This document shows positions 9,144-17,794 of a DNA stretch of 64,000 nt, piece by piece. A model generated the notes under the pieces. The model saw nothing but the letters and a program-made list of their open reading frames with translations. It was not told the DNA's origin and did not search any database. Source of the DNA: Thiohalophilus sp046483665 (GTDB lineage: Bacteria; Pseudomonadota; Gammaproteobacteria; UBA6429; Thiohalophilaceae). Made by a program: the position numbers and the translations under genes. Numbering within the stretch: the stretch's first letter is position 1; every line of letters starts with the position of its first letter. Location: contig NZ_JAWOCR010000021.1 of the NCBI RefSeq assembly GCF_046483665.1, positions 109,023 through 173,022 on the forward strand, written 5' to 3'.

Positions 9144-10388
9144 ATGCCACATTCCGATATCGAACCCCGGTCACTGTTATTGTCGCTCTATCAGGCGGGT
9201 CTCAAGGCAGTCGCCGGCGAGACGGTAACCCGCGGTTATCTGCGTCAGCGGGATTGGCAGGCCGATATGCCGATGGCTGTGCTGGCCTGTGGCAAGGCAG
9301 CTGTAGCCATGGCGCGGGGGGCGGAGTCGGTTCTCGGGCAACGGATCGAGCAGGGGTTGCTGATCACCAAACACGGTTATCGGGAGACCGGTCTGTCCTC
9401 TCGCTGGCAATACCTCGAAGCCGGTCATCCGCTGCCTGATGATTGCAGTCTGCAGGCGGGTCAACAATTGCTCGATTTTGTGGCGCAACTGCCGCCCGCC
9501 ATGCCCTTGCTGAGCCTGATCTCGGGGGGGACCTCGGCGCTGCTGGAGGTCTTGCCGCCCGGGGTGAGTCTGGCGGACCTGCAGCGGGTCAATGCCTGGC
9601 TGCTGGGCAGTGGTCTCGACATTGCCGGCATGAACCGGGTGCGCAAGGTCCTGTCCTGTCTGAAGGGGGGCAGGTTATTGAATTATCTGGGCGAGCGGCC
9701 GGTATTGAACCTGATGATTTCCGATGTTCGTGGCGACGATCCGGCCGTGATCGGTTCGGGGTTGCTGACGCCGGACCAGGACCCTCTCCCATCGAATCTC
9801 CCCGACTGGTTAACTACCCTGCTGGCCCACAGCGCCGATTGCCCCCCCGGCCGGGCGGCGTTGCCGGTTGTGGAACCGCAGATTGTCGCCAGTAACCAGG
9901 ATGCCTGTGAGGCCGTCACCGAGGCCGCCCGGACCCGGGATCTGCCGGTGACAATCCTGCCACCCCACTATGGTCCGGTCGCCGAGGTGGCCTCAGAGCT
10001 GGCCGGGTTCCTGCGCTCGGCAGGAGCGGGGGTCTATATCCGGGGCGGTGAACCCACTCTGGAATTACCGCCGCAACCGGGGCGGGGCGGGCGCAACCAG
10101 CATCTGGCGCTGAGTCTGGCGGCGTCGCTGGCCGGAGAGCCGGGTATCAGCGTGCTGTGCGGTGCCACCGACGGTAGTGACGGGCCCGGTAACGATGCCG
10201 GGGCGATTATCGACGGCACCACCGTGCGACAGGCCTCCGATTATCCCGGCGGTGCCACCGGCGCGCTGGATCGGGCCGACAGCGGCACCTTTCTGGCCGA
10301 GGCCGGGGCCCTGATCTCCACTGGACCCACCGGGACCAATGTCATGGATCTGGTTATCGCTATCAAAACAGGGCCGAGGGACGAGTGA
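9144..10388 (+). CDS. Glycerate 2-kinase, GckA/TtuD type (MOFRL)
   Basis: Phosphorylates glycerate to 2-phosphoglycerate. The protein is 414 aa: an N-terminal kinase domain (VLACGKAAVAMARGAE, LISGGTSALLE, GMNRVRKVLSCLKGG) and a C-terminal MOFRL domain (GGRNQHLALSLA, GATDGSDG). I start at ATG 9144 because the frame upstream is not conserved-looking. A TTGACC/TATGGT promoter at 9108-9135 would make the message nearly leaderless. The last codons (GPRDE) are made by a dispersed repeat, so the C-terminus is probably recently altered. Confidence 0.9.
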   Translation: MPHSDIEPRSLLLSLYQAGLKAVAGETVTRGYLRQRDWQADMPMAVLACGKAAVAMARGAESVLGQRIEQGLLITKHGYRETGLSSRWQYLEAGHPLPDDCSLQAGQQLLDFVAQLPPAMPLLSLISGGTSALLEVLPPGVSLADLQRVNAWLLGSGLDIAGMNRVRKVLSCLKGGRLLNYLGERPVLNLMISDVRGDDPAVIGSGLLTPDQDPLPSNLPDWLTTLLAHSADCPPGRAALPVVEPQIVASNQDACEAVTEAARTRDLPVTILPPHYGPVAEVASELAGFLRSAGAGVYIRGGEPTLELPPQPGRGGRNQHLALSLAASLAGEPGISVLCGATDGSDGPGNDAGAIIDGTTVRQASDYPGGATGALDRADSGTFLAEAGALISTGPTGTNVMDLVIAIKTGPRDE

Positions 10389-10400
10389 CGAGGGACGAGG
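10371..10400 (+). repeat. Dispersed GACGAGGGACGAG repeat, copy 2
   Basis: It covers the last codons and stop of the glycerate kinase gene. It is inverted relative to the copy at 10498-10529, so the two could pair as a long hairpin around about 100 bases. Confidence 0.65.
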
Positions 10401-10478
10401 CGAGTTTACTCGGGTCGGTTTTGACTTGTTTTCCTTCTGTGTTCTTTCCCGATCGAGGCAGGCTGTTACAATATCGCT

Positions 10479-11318
10479 ATGAACCAGCCGGATACGCCTC
10501 GTAACTCGTCCCTCGTCCCTCGGCCCTCTGTTTTTGACGAGGCCGAAACCTGTCTGCGGGCCTGTGATCCCGATACCAAACTGCAGCAGACGCGGGTGGT
10601 GTCGGTGGCCTGGCAGGCGGGGGAATTGGCGTGCGAGTCGAGTGGGGAAGCGGTGTGCCTGTCCGAGCCGGGGCGTCCCGGGCGGCCGGAGCTGGTGGCC
10701 CCACGGGATCTGCCGACCCGCAGTACAGCCAGTGAGGCGGGTCGGGCGGCGCTGATCCACTCGATTTGTCATATCGAATTCAATGCCATTAACCTGGCCT
10801 GGGACGCGGTGTATCGTTTCCGTGATTTGCCACGGGACTATTACACGGACTGGATCAAGGTGGCGCGCGAGGAGGCGTATCATTTCAGCCTGCTGCGCGA
10901 TCATCTGCGTCACCTGGGCTATGACTATGGCGATTTTCCGGCGCACAACGGCTTGTGGGAGATGTGTCTGCAAACGGCGCATGATCCGCTGGTCCGCATG
11001 GCGCTGGTGCCGCGCGTGCTGGAAGCACGGGGACTGGATGTGACACCGGGAATCATGCGCAAGCTGGAACAAAGCGGCGATGATAACGCCGTGGATCTGT
11101 TACGGATTATCCAACGCGACGAAGTCGGGCATGTCGCCATCGGCTCGCGCTGGTTTTCTTATTTGTGTGAACAACGTGGACTGGCGCCGGAAGCGACATT
11201 CCGCAAATTATTTGATCAATACATGCCGGCGGGCGGCCGGGGGCCGCTGGACAGGGCCTCGCGCCTGCAAGCCGGTTTTTCTGAAGCCGAACTGGATTAT
11301 ATCGAAGGGGTAGGATGA
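10479..11318 (+). CDS. DUF455 ferritin-like protein
   Basis: A 279-aa member of the DUF455 (COG2833) ferritin-like family, distantly related to the tRNA hydroxylase MiaE; the function is not established. Helical iron-site motifs are visible: HSICHIEFNAINLAWD, EEAYHF, and RDEVGHV near the C-terminus. Together they supply the Glu and His ligands expected of a four-helix diiron protein. Residues about 8-18 (RNSSLVPRPS) are encoded by an inverted dispersed repeat, so the natural N-terminus may differ. It overlaps the next gene by four bases (ATGA). Confidence 0.85.
   Translation: MNQPDTPRNSSLVPRPSVFDEAETCLRACDPDTKLQQTRVVSVAWQAGELACESSGEAVCLSEPGRPGRPELVAPRDLPTRSTASEAGRAALIHSICHIEFNAINLAWDAVYRFRDLPRDYYTDWIKVAREEAYHFSLLRDHLRHLGYDYGDFPAHNGLWEMCLQTAHDPLVRMALVPRVLEARGLDVTPGIMRKLEQSGDDNAVDLLRIIQRDEVGHVAIGSRWFSYLCEQRGLAPEATFRKLFDQYMPAGGRGPLDRASRLQAGFSEAELDYIEGVG
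10498..10529 (-). repeat. Dispersed GACGAGGGACGAG repeat, copy 3, inside a gene
   Basis: An inverted copy of the repeat at 10371-10400. It is translated within the first 20 codons of the DUF455 gene. Confidence 0.65.
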
Positions 11319-12073
11319 TGTTGCAGTACAAAGCCGTAATGATGAGCCTGTTAGCGTTGACGATGCTGGGGGGGTGTGACACTTCAGAACCAGACCCGGG
11401 TAAGCAGAAGACGTCGGTCAAGATTGACTTCATGGAACACGAGCAATATGTCAAACCCTATCCAACCCGATTGATTGTCACCAACAAGTTCATGCGCTTC
11501 GATGACGGTGAAGGCTCCACCAGTTTTATCCTGTTTAACCGGGATACCGATACCATCTACAGTGTCAATGACGAGGATCGTACCGTAATGTCACTGAAGG
11601 ATCAGGAGATTGATCTGGAACCACCCATGGCGCTGGAACTGGAAGAACGCAACCTGGGAACACTGGAAGAGGCCCCGAAAATACAGGGGATGACGCCTGT
11701 GCATTATCAGTTCTTCGCCAATGGCGAGGTCTGTTATGATGTGGTGGCCGTCAAGGGACTGATGCCCGATGTGGTCGACGCCATGCAGGCTTTTAAAACC
11801 ATTCTGGCCAATGACAGCAAGGTAACGTTCAACAATATGCCTGCCGATCTGCACAATGCCTGCGATATGTCCATGAGTACCTTTGCCACCGGCCGGCATC
11901 TCAAGCACGGTTTTCCGATCCAGGAATGGAGTGTTGATGGAGACGGCCGGACGCTGGTTGACTATGATGAAAGCTACAAACCGGACCCGACGTTGTTCGA
12001 ATTACCGGAGGATTACCGTCATTTTTCCGTTCAGGACATACGCGGAGGCAAGGTGAACGGCGGCGGGCATTGA
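11315..12073 (+). CDS. Lipoprotein of unknown function
   Basis: A 252-aa protein with a lipoprotein signal: hydrophobic MSLLALTMLGGC with the lipobox Cys at about residue 21, followed by D, which in enterobacteria favours retention in the inner membrane. The rest is a soluble, beta-rich looking domain with no motif I recognise. It is translationally coupled to the DUF455 gene, which suggests a shared role. Confidence 0.75.
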   Translation: MMLQYKAVMMSLLALTMLGGCDTSEPDPGKQKTSVKIDFMEHEQYVKPYPTRLIVTNKFMRFDDGEGSTSFILFNRDTDTIYSVNDEDRTVMSLKDQEIDLEPPMALELEERNLGTLEEAPKIQGMTPVHYQFFANGEVCYDVVAVKGLMPDVVDAMQAFKTILANDSKVTFNNMPADLHNACDMSMSTFATGRHLKHGFPIQEWSVDGDGRTLVDYDESYKPDPTLFELPEDYRHFSVQDIRGGKVNGGGH

Positions 12074-12171
12074 GGTTTCTCAAAAAGTCTGCGAATAAAC
12101 GCAAATCAGTAATGGAATAATACGCAGAGTGGTATAAGCACAGCGCTACCACCCTGTACCGGAAATTGGCC

Positions 12172-12194
12172 GGATCAAGCGCAGCGGATCCGGT
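12172..12194. terminator. Hairpin between lipoprotein gene and lpxH
   Basis: CCGGATC and GGATCCGG arms flank a nine-base loop between two convergent genes. There is no long T run on the plus strand. It may act in both directions. Confidence 0.4.
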
Positions 12195-12201
12195 AATCTT
12201 C

Positions 12202-12921
12202 TTAAAGCGGCAGCCCTTCCAGAGCACAGCCGCTTGCATCACACACCAGCACGCTGCCCTGTTCATACCAGTCACCCAGCACAATCCGGCGTGCCGGCTG
12301 TCCGTCCACGATAAATTCGTGGATGGCCGGGCGGTGAGTGTGGCCGTGAATCATCTGCAATACGTTGTGCTCGCGCAGCAGCTGTTCCACGGCCCGGGCA
12401 TTGACATCCATGATCGCTTCATCCTTGCTGCCGGTCTCGAGTTTGCTGGTCTCACGGTATTGTCTGGCCAATGCCAGGCGCTCTTCGGGAGATTTGGCCA
12501 GTAACGCTTCCTGCCACGCGGGATCGCGTACCATGCGGCGAAATTCCTGGTAGGGCTGATCGTCGGTGCAGAGTATATCGCCGTGTAACAACAGCGTCGG
12601 GGTGCCGTAGAGATCGAGAGCGGTCGGCTCGGCCAGCAGTCTGGCGCCACTTTGACGGCAGAATTCCTCGCGCATGAGAAAATCCCGGTTACCGTACATG
12701 ACATACAGCGGGACCTTTCGGGAGAGCGCGTGCATGGCATCGATGGCCGCCCGGTAGTCCGGCAGGATCATGTCATCGCCCAGCCAGACTTCGAACAGAT
12801 CGCCGAGTATATAGAGGGCCTCGGCGTGGCTGGCCCGTTGTTGCAGAAAGTCGATGAACAGCCCGGTGATATCGGGCCGCTCATCGCTAAGGTGAAGATC
12901 GGAGATAAAGAGGGTAGTCAT
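12202..12921 (-). CDS. lpxH: UDP-2,3-diacylglucosamine diphosphatase
   Basis: Calcineurin-like metallophosphoesterase that makes lipid X in lipid A synthesis. The protein is 239 aa from ATG 12921 (MTTLFISDLHLSDERP). Metal ligands are visible as DLHL, GDLFEVWLGDD, GNRDFL, HGD and HGHTHRP, the complete LpxH set. The longer open frame upstream overlaps ppiB and is not used. It follows ppiB by nine bases on the same strand, as in E. coli. Confidence 0.95.
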   Translation of the reverse strand: MTTLFISDLHLSDERPDITGLFIDFLQQRASHAEALYILGDLFEVWLGDDMILPDYRAAIDAMHALSRKVPLYVMYGNRDFLMREEFCRQSGARLLAEPTALDLYGTPTLLLHGDILCTDDQPYQEFRRMVRDPAWQEALLAKSPEERLALARQYRETSKLETGSKDEAIMDVNARAVEQLLREHNVLQMIHGHTHRPAIHEFIVDGQPARRIVLGDWYEQGSVLVCDASGCALEGLPL

Positions 12922-12929
12922 ACCCGGAA

Positions 12930-13421
12930 TTATTCGACTTCCACCCGTTCGATCACGATGTCTTCCTTGGGCACATCCTGATGAGGGCCGAAGGAGCCCG
13001 TGTCGACCTGGCGGATTGCATCCACAACATCCATGCCCTCGGCGACCTTGCCGAATACGCAATAGCCCCAGCCTTCACCCGTTTCGGAACGAAAGTTCAG
13101 AAAATCGTTGTTGGAAACGTTAATGAAGAACTGGGAGGAGGCGGAATGGGGATCCGGGGTGCGGGCCATGGCAATAGCGCCGCGCTCGTTCTTCAATCCG
13201 TTATTGGCTTCGTTTTGAATCGGCGCGTCGGTTTTTTTCTCACGCATGCCCGGTTCCATGCCACCACCCTGGACCATGAAGTCTTCAATCACACGATGGA
13301 AAATCGTACCATCGTAAAAGCCGCTTTTGGCATAGTTAAGAAAGTTCTCCACTGTTTTCGGCGCTTTTTCGGCGTTGAGTTCCAGCACAATCGTGCCTTT
13401 GTTGGTATGCAGTTTGACCAT
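12930..13421 (-). CDS. ppiB: Cytoplasmic peptidyl-prolyl isomerase, cyclophilin B
   Basis: A 163-aa cyclophilin without signal peptide. Active-site features are present: FHRVIEDFMVQGGG, with the catalytic Arg and Phe, and SSQFFINV. It accelerates cis-trans proline isomerisation in the cytoplasm. It sits between a periplasmic paralogue, ppiA, and lpxH on the minus strand. The two cyclophilins share about half of their residues by eye and probably arose by duplication. Confidence 0.95.
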   Translation of the reverse strand: MVKLHTNKGTIVLELNAEKAPKTVENFLNYAKSGFYDGTIFHRVIEDFMVQGGGMEPGMREKKTDAPIQNEANNGLKNERGAIAMARTPDPHSASSQFFINVSNNDFLNFRSETGEGWGYCVFGKVAEGMDVVDAIRQVDTGSFGPHQDVPKEDIVIERVEVE

Positions 13422-13433
13422 GAGGGTTCCTGG

Positions 13434-14033
13434 TTAGTTGGATGAAGCGGGCTGCTCGGGATTGAGCAGGGTGACATTCTGGATAATGACCGGGGTTTTG
13501 GGTACATCCCGGGCAAAGGGGCCGCCGGCTCCGGTAGTGACGGACTTGATTTTGTTCACGACATTCATGCCCTTGACCACCTTGCCGAAGACGGCATAAC
13601 CGTATTCGCGGGGAGTTTTGCCGCTATGGTTGAGAAACTCGTTGTCAGCAACATTGATAAAGAACTGGGCCGTGGCCGAATGGGGATCCATGGTGCGGGC
13701 CATGGCGATGGTGCCGGGTTTGTTTTGCAGTCCGTTGTCGGCCTCATTGACCACCGGCGCCCGGGTTTCCTTGCGCTCGTAACCGGGGGTAAAACCGCCC
13801 CCCTGGATCATAAAGTCATCGATCACGCGGTGAAACAGCGTGTTGTCGTAAAAGCCGTCCTCGACATAGCGCAGAAAATTGTCAACTGTCCTGGGGGCTT
13901 TGTCCGGCGTCAGCTCCAGAACAATCGTGCCCATGCTCGTTTGCATTTCGACTCGCGGCGCGGATTCCTGGGCCAGGGCGGAAGCGGGGACGAGCAGGAG
14001 GATCAGTTTGAGCCAGAGCAGGAGATTTCGCAT
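13434..14033 (-). CDS. ppiA: Periplasmic peptidyl-prolyl isomerase, cyclophilin A
   Basis: A 199-aa cyclophilin with a Sec signal peptide from ATG 14033: MRNLLLWLKLILLLVPASALA, with likely cleavage after ALA. The catalytic segments FHRVIDDFMIQGGG and TAQFFINV are intact. An upstream in-frame ATG (14060) would put nine polar residues before the signal, so it is rejected. It is followed 12 bases later by ppiB. Confidence 0.94.
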   Translation of the reverse strand: MRNLLLWLKLILLLVPASALAQESAPRVEMQTSMGTIVLELTPDKAPRTVDNFLRYVEDGFYDNTLFHRVIDDFMIQGGGFTPGYERKETRAPVVNEADNGLQNKPGTIAMARTMDPHSATAQFFINVADNEFLNHSGKTPREYGYAVFGKVVKGMNVVNKIKSVTTGAGGPFARDVPKTPVIIQNVTLLNPEQPASSN

Positions 14034-14198
14034 AACAGCAATTCCATAAGGTTGAGGCATAGAGTGGGCATAATAATGGGTTTGTGCGGCGGGTAAAAGT
14101 CTTGAATCGGCCGGCGGATTTTGTCTGGGCCAAGGAATTCCGGTACTCTACGCGCTGGTCGGTGCAAGGTGCGCCGGCATTTGTGACGAGTGACTCGA

Positions 14199-15584
14199 AT
14201 GCTGCAAATCCATAATAATCTGACCCGGCGCAAGGAAACCTTCCAGCCCATCGATCCGGCCAATGTCAGGATGTATGTCTGCGGAATGACGGTCTATGAT
14301 ATGTGTCACATCGGCCATGCCCGGGTACTGGTGGTATTCGATGTGGTCTATCGCTATCTGTGCGAGGTGTTCGGGGCCGAACACGTCACTTATGTGCGCA
14401 ACATTACCGATATCGACGATAAGATTATCCAGCGCGCCAGCGAAAATCATGAGCCCATTGATAGCCTGACCGACCGCTACATCGAGGAGATGAACCGCGA
14501 TGCCGGGGCCCTGGGCGTGCGGCAACCCAACCAGGAACCCCGTGCGACGCTGCATATGCAGCAGATCATCGAGATGATCGCCACCCTGGTGGAGAAGGGC
14601 TATGCCTATGCGGCCGATAACGGCGATGTCTACTATGACGTCAGCCAGTTTGACGGCTACGGACGCCTGTCCGGCAAACATATCGAGGATCTGCGTGCCG
14701 GCGAACGCATTGCGGTTGACGAGGCCAAGCAGGATCCCCTCGATTTTGTTCTGTGGAAGGCCGCCAAGGAAGGTGAGCCAGCCTGGGATTCACTCTGGGG
14801 CAAGGGCCGCCCCGGCTGGCATATCGAGTGTTCGGCCATGTCCACCCATTGTCTGGGCCACCATTTCGACATCCACGGTGGCGGGCTGGATCTGCAGTTT
14901 CCCCATCATGAAAATGAAATCGCCCAGTCCGAGGCCGCCACCGGCGAGACCTTTGTCAATGTCTGGATGCACAACGGCTTTGTGCGGGTGGACGAAGAAA
15001 AAATGTCCAAATCGCTGGGCAACTTTTTCACCATCCGCGACGTGCTGCAGCAGTATGCACCGGAAGTGCTGCGCTATTTTATTCTCTCCAGTCACTATCG
15101 CAGTCCGCTCAATTACTCGGATCAGCACCTGGACAATGCCAAAGGGGCATTGACCACACTGTATACCGCCTTGCGGGGGCATGAAGCGGTCGAAGCGGCT
15201 CCGCTCAGTGCGGATTATGTCGAACGTTTTCGCACCGCCATGGACGATGATTTCAATACCCCCGAAGCCCAGTCGGTGTTGTTTGAACTGGCCCACGAGA
15301 TCAACCGGCAGGCGGATCCGGGGTTGGCGCAACAGGCGGCCGCCACGCTTAAATATCTCGGCGGCCTGCTCGGTTTGTTGCAACAGTCGCCACAGGCGTT
15401 TTTGCAGGGCGAGGGGGGCGGCGACGCGCCGGACAGCGACGTCATCGAGGCGCTGATTCGTCAGCGCACCGAGGCGCGTGCCAACAAGGACTTTGCAGAG
15501 AGTGACCGGATCCGCGATGAACTGCACGACCAGGGCGTGATACTCGAGGACGGCCCCGGGGGCACCACCTGGCGACGGGTGTAA
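14199..15584 (+). CDS. cysS: Cysteinyl-tRNA synthetase
   Basis: Class I synthetase that charges tRNA-Cys. The protein is 461 aa from ATG 14199 (MLQIHNNLTRRKE), which matches the E. coli start; a GTG nine bases upstream is less likely. Zinc ligand C28, HIGH motif at 37-40 and KMSKS near residue 270 are all intact. It is divergent from ppiA, and the 165 bases between them hold both promoters. Confidence 0.97.
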   Translation: MLQIHNNLTRRKETFQPIDPANVRMYVCGMTVYDMCHIGHARVLVVFDVVYRYLCEVFGAEHVTYVRNITDIDDKIIQRASENHEPIDSLTDRYIEEMNRDAGALGVRQPNQEPRATLHMQQIIEMIATLVEKGYAYAADNGDVYYDVSQFDGYGRLSGKHIEDLRAGERIAVDEAKQDPLDFVLWKAAKEGEPAWDSLWGKGRPGWHIECSAMSTHCLGHHFDIHGGGLDLQFPHHENEIAQSEAATGETFVNVWMHNGFVRVDEEKMSKSLGNFFTIRDVLQQYAPEVLRYFILSSHYRSPLNYSDQHLDNAKGALTTLYTALRGHEAVEAAPLSADYVERFRTAMDDDFNTPEAQSVLFELAHEINRQADPGLAQQAAATLKYLGGLLGLLQQSPQAFLQGEGGGDAPDSDVIEALIRQRTEARANKDFAESDRIRDELHDQGVILEDGPGGTTWRRV

Positions 15585-15638
15585 GTTTCCATCGTCCCGT
15601 AGCGATCAACTGTCTGAATCCGTCGTAAGGAGGTCAAT

Positions 15639-16271
15639 GTGAAGATCCGAACGCTGGTATTGTTGTTCGTGGGGCCATTTTTGTTATCGGGCAATCCGGT
15701 TTTCAGCCAGGAGGCTCTCCAGGAAGATCAGACACATGTTGCGACCTGGAACCGCTTTGCCGATCAGACTCTGGCGCTGCATCGGCAATTAATTGACGAG
15801 CAGGACGTTGAACGCCAGACCACGACGGGTGGCTATGCCCACCTGCCGGAATTTTATCGTCAGGAAAGTTATTTTCACGACGGCGAGCTGATCAGCCGGG
15901 TGCAATGGGAAATCGAATCCGGCGACCTGCATGTGATCGAAGTATTTATTCGCGATGATGAGGGGCGCGTCGTACGCGATTATACCGCCGCCTATTTGCC
16001 CGAATACCATAACGCGCCGACCCAGACCCTGGTGAGTTTCCATGCTTACAATAACGGTCTGCACGCATTTCGCAGCTTCGATGCCTCGGGAGAGTTGAAC
16101 GTGGAGCGGTGTAGCGGCACACACGAGGGTGAGCGCGTAGAATTACTGGTTGATCAGGGATCGGTGTTTGGCAGTACCGAGCAAGATCCCGAATTGCAGC
16201 AAACCCCGCTTTATCAACGCTGCTTCGCTGGCCTGCCCGAGAAGCCGGGCAAGTATCTTCAGCCTCAGTAA
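15639..16271 (+). CDS. Secreted protein of unknown function
   Basis: A 210-aa protein starting at GTG 15639 behind a near-perfect ribosome site (TAAGGAGGT, 15627-15634). Sec signal: MKIRTLVLLFVGPFLLS, cleavage probably after VFSQ or nearby. Two Cys in the mature part could form a disulfide. The mature part is acidic, rich in Glu/Asp/Tyr, and probably periplasmic and beta-rich. No family recognised. Confidence 0.7.
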   Translation: MKIRTLVLLFVGPFLLSGNPVFSQEALQEDQTHVATWNRFADQTLALHRQLIDEQDVERQTTTGGYAHLPEFYRQESYFHDGELISRVQWEIESGDLHVIEVFIRDDEGRVVRDYTAAYLPEYHNAPTQTLVSFHAYNNGLHAFRSFDASGELNVERCSGTHEGERVELLVDQGSVFGSTEQDPELQQTPLYQRCFAGLPEKPGKYLQPQ

Positions 16272-16286
16272 GTCCCACAGAGGCAG

Positions 16287-16313
16287 GCCGGACATAGCCA
16301 AGTGGTGTCCGGC
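16287..16313. terminator. Hairpin between convergent genes
   Basis: GCCGGACA (16287-16294) pairs with TGTCCGGC (16306-16313), an eight-base perfect stem between the secreted-protein gene and folD. The T run is missing, so its strength is uncertain. Confidence 0.45.
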
Positions 16314-16331
16314 GGGATAGGCCGCAAAGGT

Positions 16332-17189
16332 TTAATGATCGTGGAAGTTGTTACAGGCGTCGACCGTGTTCTGCAGCAGCATGGCCACGGTCATGGGGCC
16401 GACTCCGCCGGGCACCGGGCTGATCCAGGCGGCGTGCTGGCTGGCGGAGGCAAAATCGACATCCCCGATCAGCTTGCCGGCCTCGGTGCGGTTGATCCCC
16501 ACATCGATCACGGTGGCGCCGGGTTTAACCCAGTCGCCGTCGACGACGCCCGGTTTTCCGACGGCCACCACCACAATCTCCGCCTCGCGCACCTTCTGTT
16601 TCAGATCCCGGGTAAAACGGTGGCAGACCGTGACTGTGGCGCCGGCCAGTAACAGCTCCAGCGCCATCGGGCGGCCGACGTGGTTGGAAGCGCCGACCAC
16701 CAGCGTGTCCTGGCCCTTGACCGGCTGGCCGGTGCTCTCCAGCATGGCGATTACCCCGCGCGGGGTGCACGGGCGCAACACCGGCATGCGCACCGCCAGG
16801 CGGCCGATATTGTAGGGGTGAAAGCCGTCCACATCCTTGTCGGGCTTGACGCGCTCGATGACGGTTTCCTGGTTGATATGCGGGGGCAGGGGCATCTGTA
16901 CCAGAATCCCGTCCACCACCGGATTGGCGTTGAGCTCGTCGATCAGGGTCAGCAGGCGATCCTGTTCCGTATCAATGGGCAGGTCATAGGCATAGGAGTT
17001 GATCCCGGCCTCTTCGCACGCCTTGCGCTTGTTGCGCACATACACTTCCGAGGCCGGATCGTTGCCGACCAGGATGACAGCCAGTCCGGGGGCTCGCTTT
17101 TCGGCCTCCAGCCGGGCATCCACCTGCTGTTTCACCAACTGGCGCCGCTGGGCGGCGAGGGCCTTGCCATCGATAATCTGGGCTGTCAT
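16332..17189 (-). CDS. folD: Methylenetetrahydrofolate dehydrogenase/cyclohydrolase
   Basis: Bifunctional enzyme interconverting 5,10-methylene- and 10-formyl-tetrahydrofolate. The protein is 285 aa. Catalytic Lys is in the YVRNKRKACEE segment; VQMPLP, PCTPRG and the NADP-binding GASNHVGRPM and PGGVGPMT signatures are present. The gene is divergent from the tRNA cluster starting at 17334. Confidence 0.96.
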   Translation of the reverse strand: MTAQIIDGKALAAQRRQLVKQQVDARLEAEKRAPGLAVILVGNDPASEVYVRNKRKACEEAGINSYAYDLPIDTEQDRLLTLIDELNANPVVDGILVQMPLPPHINQETVIERVKPDKDVDGFHPYNIGRLAVRMPVLRPCTPRGVIAMLESTGQPVKGQDTLVVGASNHVGRPMALELLLAGATVTVCHRFTRDLKQKVREAEIVVVAVGKPGVVDGDWVKPGATVIDVGINRTEAGKLIGDVDFASASQHAAWISPVPGGVGPMTVAMLLQNTVDACNNFHDH

Positions 17190-17291
17190 GCAAACCTGTC
17201 CGAATTTGGGTTTCTGGAATTGAAATCCCTGTTATGATCGCATGATAGTCTCGTCAGGCCAAGCATACGGCGGAAAATAGCAGCAATTTCA

Positions 17292-17320
17292 TTGACCTGC
17301 GTCGGCAGTATGCGTATTAT
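17292..17320 (+). promoter_or_regulatory. Promoter of the tRNA-Pro/Arg/His cluster
   Basis: -35 TTGACC (17292-17297), a 17-base spacer, and -10 TATTAT (17315-17320), followed by a GC-rich discriminator (CGCCGCCC). This is the pattern of growth-rate and stringently controlled stable-RNA promoters. tRNA-Pro begins 14 bases later. Confidence 0.75.
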
Positions 17321-17333
17321 CGCCGCCCTTGTT

Positions 17334-17410
17334 CGGGGAATAGCGCAGTCTGGTAGCGCGCCTGCTTTGGGAGCAGGATGTCGGGGGTTCGAATCCCTCT
17401 TCCCCGACCA
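17334..17410 (+). tRNA. tRNA-Pro (TGG)
   Basis: 77-base cloverleaf with the anticodon loop TTTGGGA between CCTGC and GCAGG, T-loop GGTTCGAATCC and encoded CCA. First gene of a three-tRNA cluster. Confidence 0.95.
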
Positions 17411-17415
17411 GTTCA

Positions 17416-17745
17416 GCGCCCGTAGCTCATTTGGATAGAGCATCGGCCTTTAAGCTCGTCCTGTGGGACGAACGAGGAGCCTTTGCAGGGAACCGGAACC
17501 TGCAAAGTGGATCGCACTGTATCGGGGAAACCTTAACAGGTCAGGCTGATGGCAATCCCGAGGAAACCGGTGGTTCGCCCTCTGGGCGCTATGATAAAAT
17601 CACCGGGATCCGTAGAGGCCATACGTGCGACACCTGAGACGGTGAAGAGATGGTCCAGACCACAAACGGATGGAATCCGGCAGCGAAAGCTGTAGCGGGT
17701 AAGCTAAGCCGAGGGTAGCAGGTTCGAGTCCTGCCGGGCGCGCCA
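17416..17745 (+). tRNA. tRNA-Arg (TCT) interrupted by a group I intron
   Basis: The two exons, 17416-17450 and 17704-17745, join to a normal 77-base tRNA with encoded CCA. The anticodon arm becomes TCGGC-CTTCTAA-GCCGA, the argU-type tRNA that reads AGA/AGG. The split lies between anticodon positions 34 (T17450) and 35 (C17704). The acceptor stem GCGCCCG pairs with CGGGCGC. The cell depends on splicing of this intron unless another tRNA reads AGA codons. Confidence 0.9.
17451..17703 (+). ncRNA. Group I self-splicing intron (253 nt) in tRNA-Arg
   Basis: It begins after a U and ends in G, as group I introns require. The splice site pairs CCTT of exon 1 with GAGG (17474-17477), giving the conserved U.G wobble. 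Catalytic-core signatures are visible: the GACGGTG...AAGAGATGGTCC stretch (17636-17655) fits P7/P3 and the S region, and a CTCGTCC/GGACGA hairpin lies near the 5' end. There is no open frame for a homing endonuclease. It resembles the small tRNA introns of Azoarcus, Agrobacterium and cyanobacteria. Confidence 0.88.
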
Positions 17746-17749
17746 ATAC

Positions 17750-17786
17750 CCAGGTTCTAGCAGCTAGTAACTAGAATCTAGATACT
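17750..17786. repeat. CTAG-rich repeat between tRNA genes
   Basis: CAGGTTCTAG...CTAGTAACTAGAATCTAG is a palindrome-like segment containing several CTAG tetramers. A related inverse sequence precedes dnaQ (51462-51494). Confidence 0.5.
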
Positions 17787-17794
17787 TGTTCTAT

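Noticed and set aside
17431..17637. Open frame of 68 codons within the group I intron
   Set aside because: It overlaps the catalytic core, lacks a ribosome site and shows no LAGLIDADG, GIY-YIG or HNH motif.
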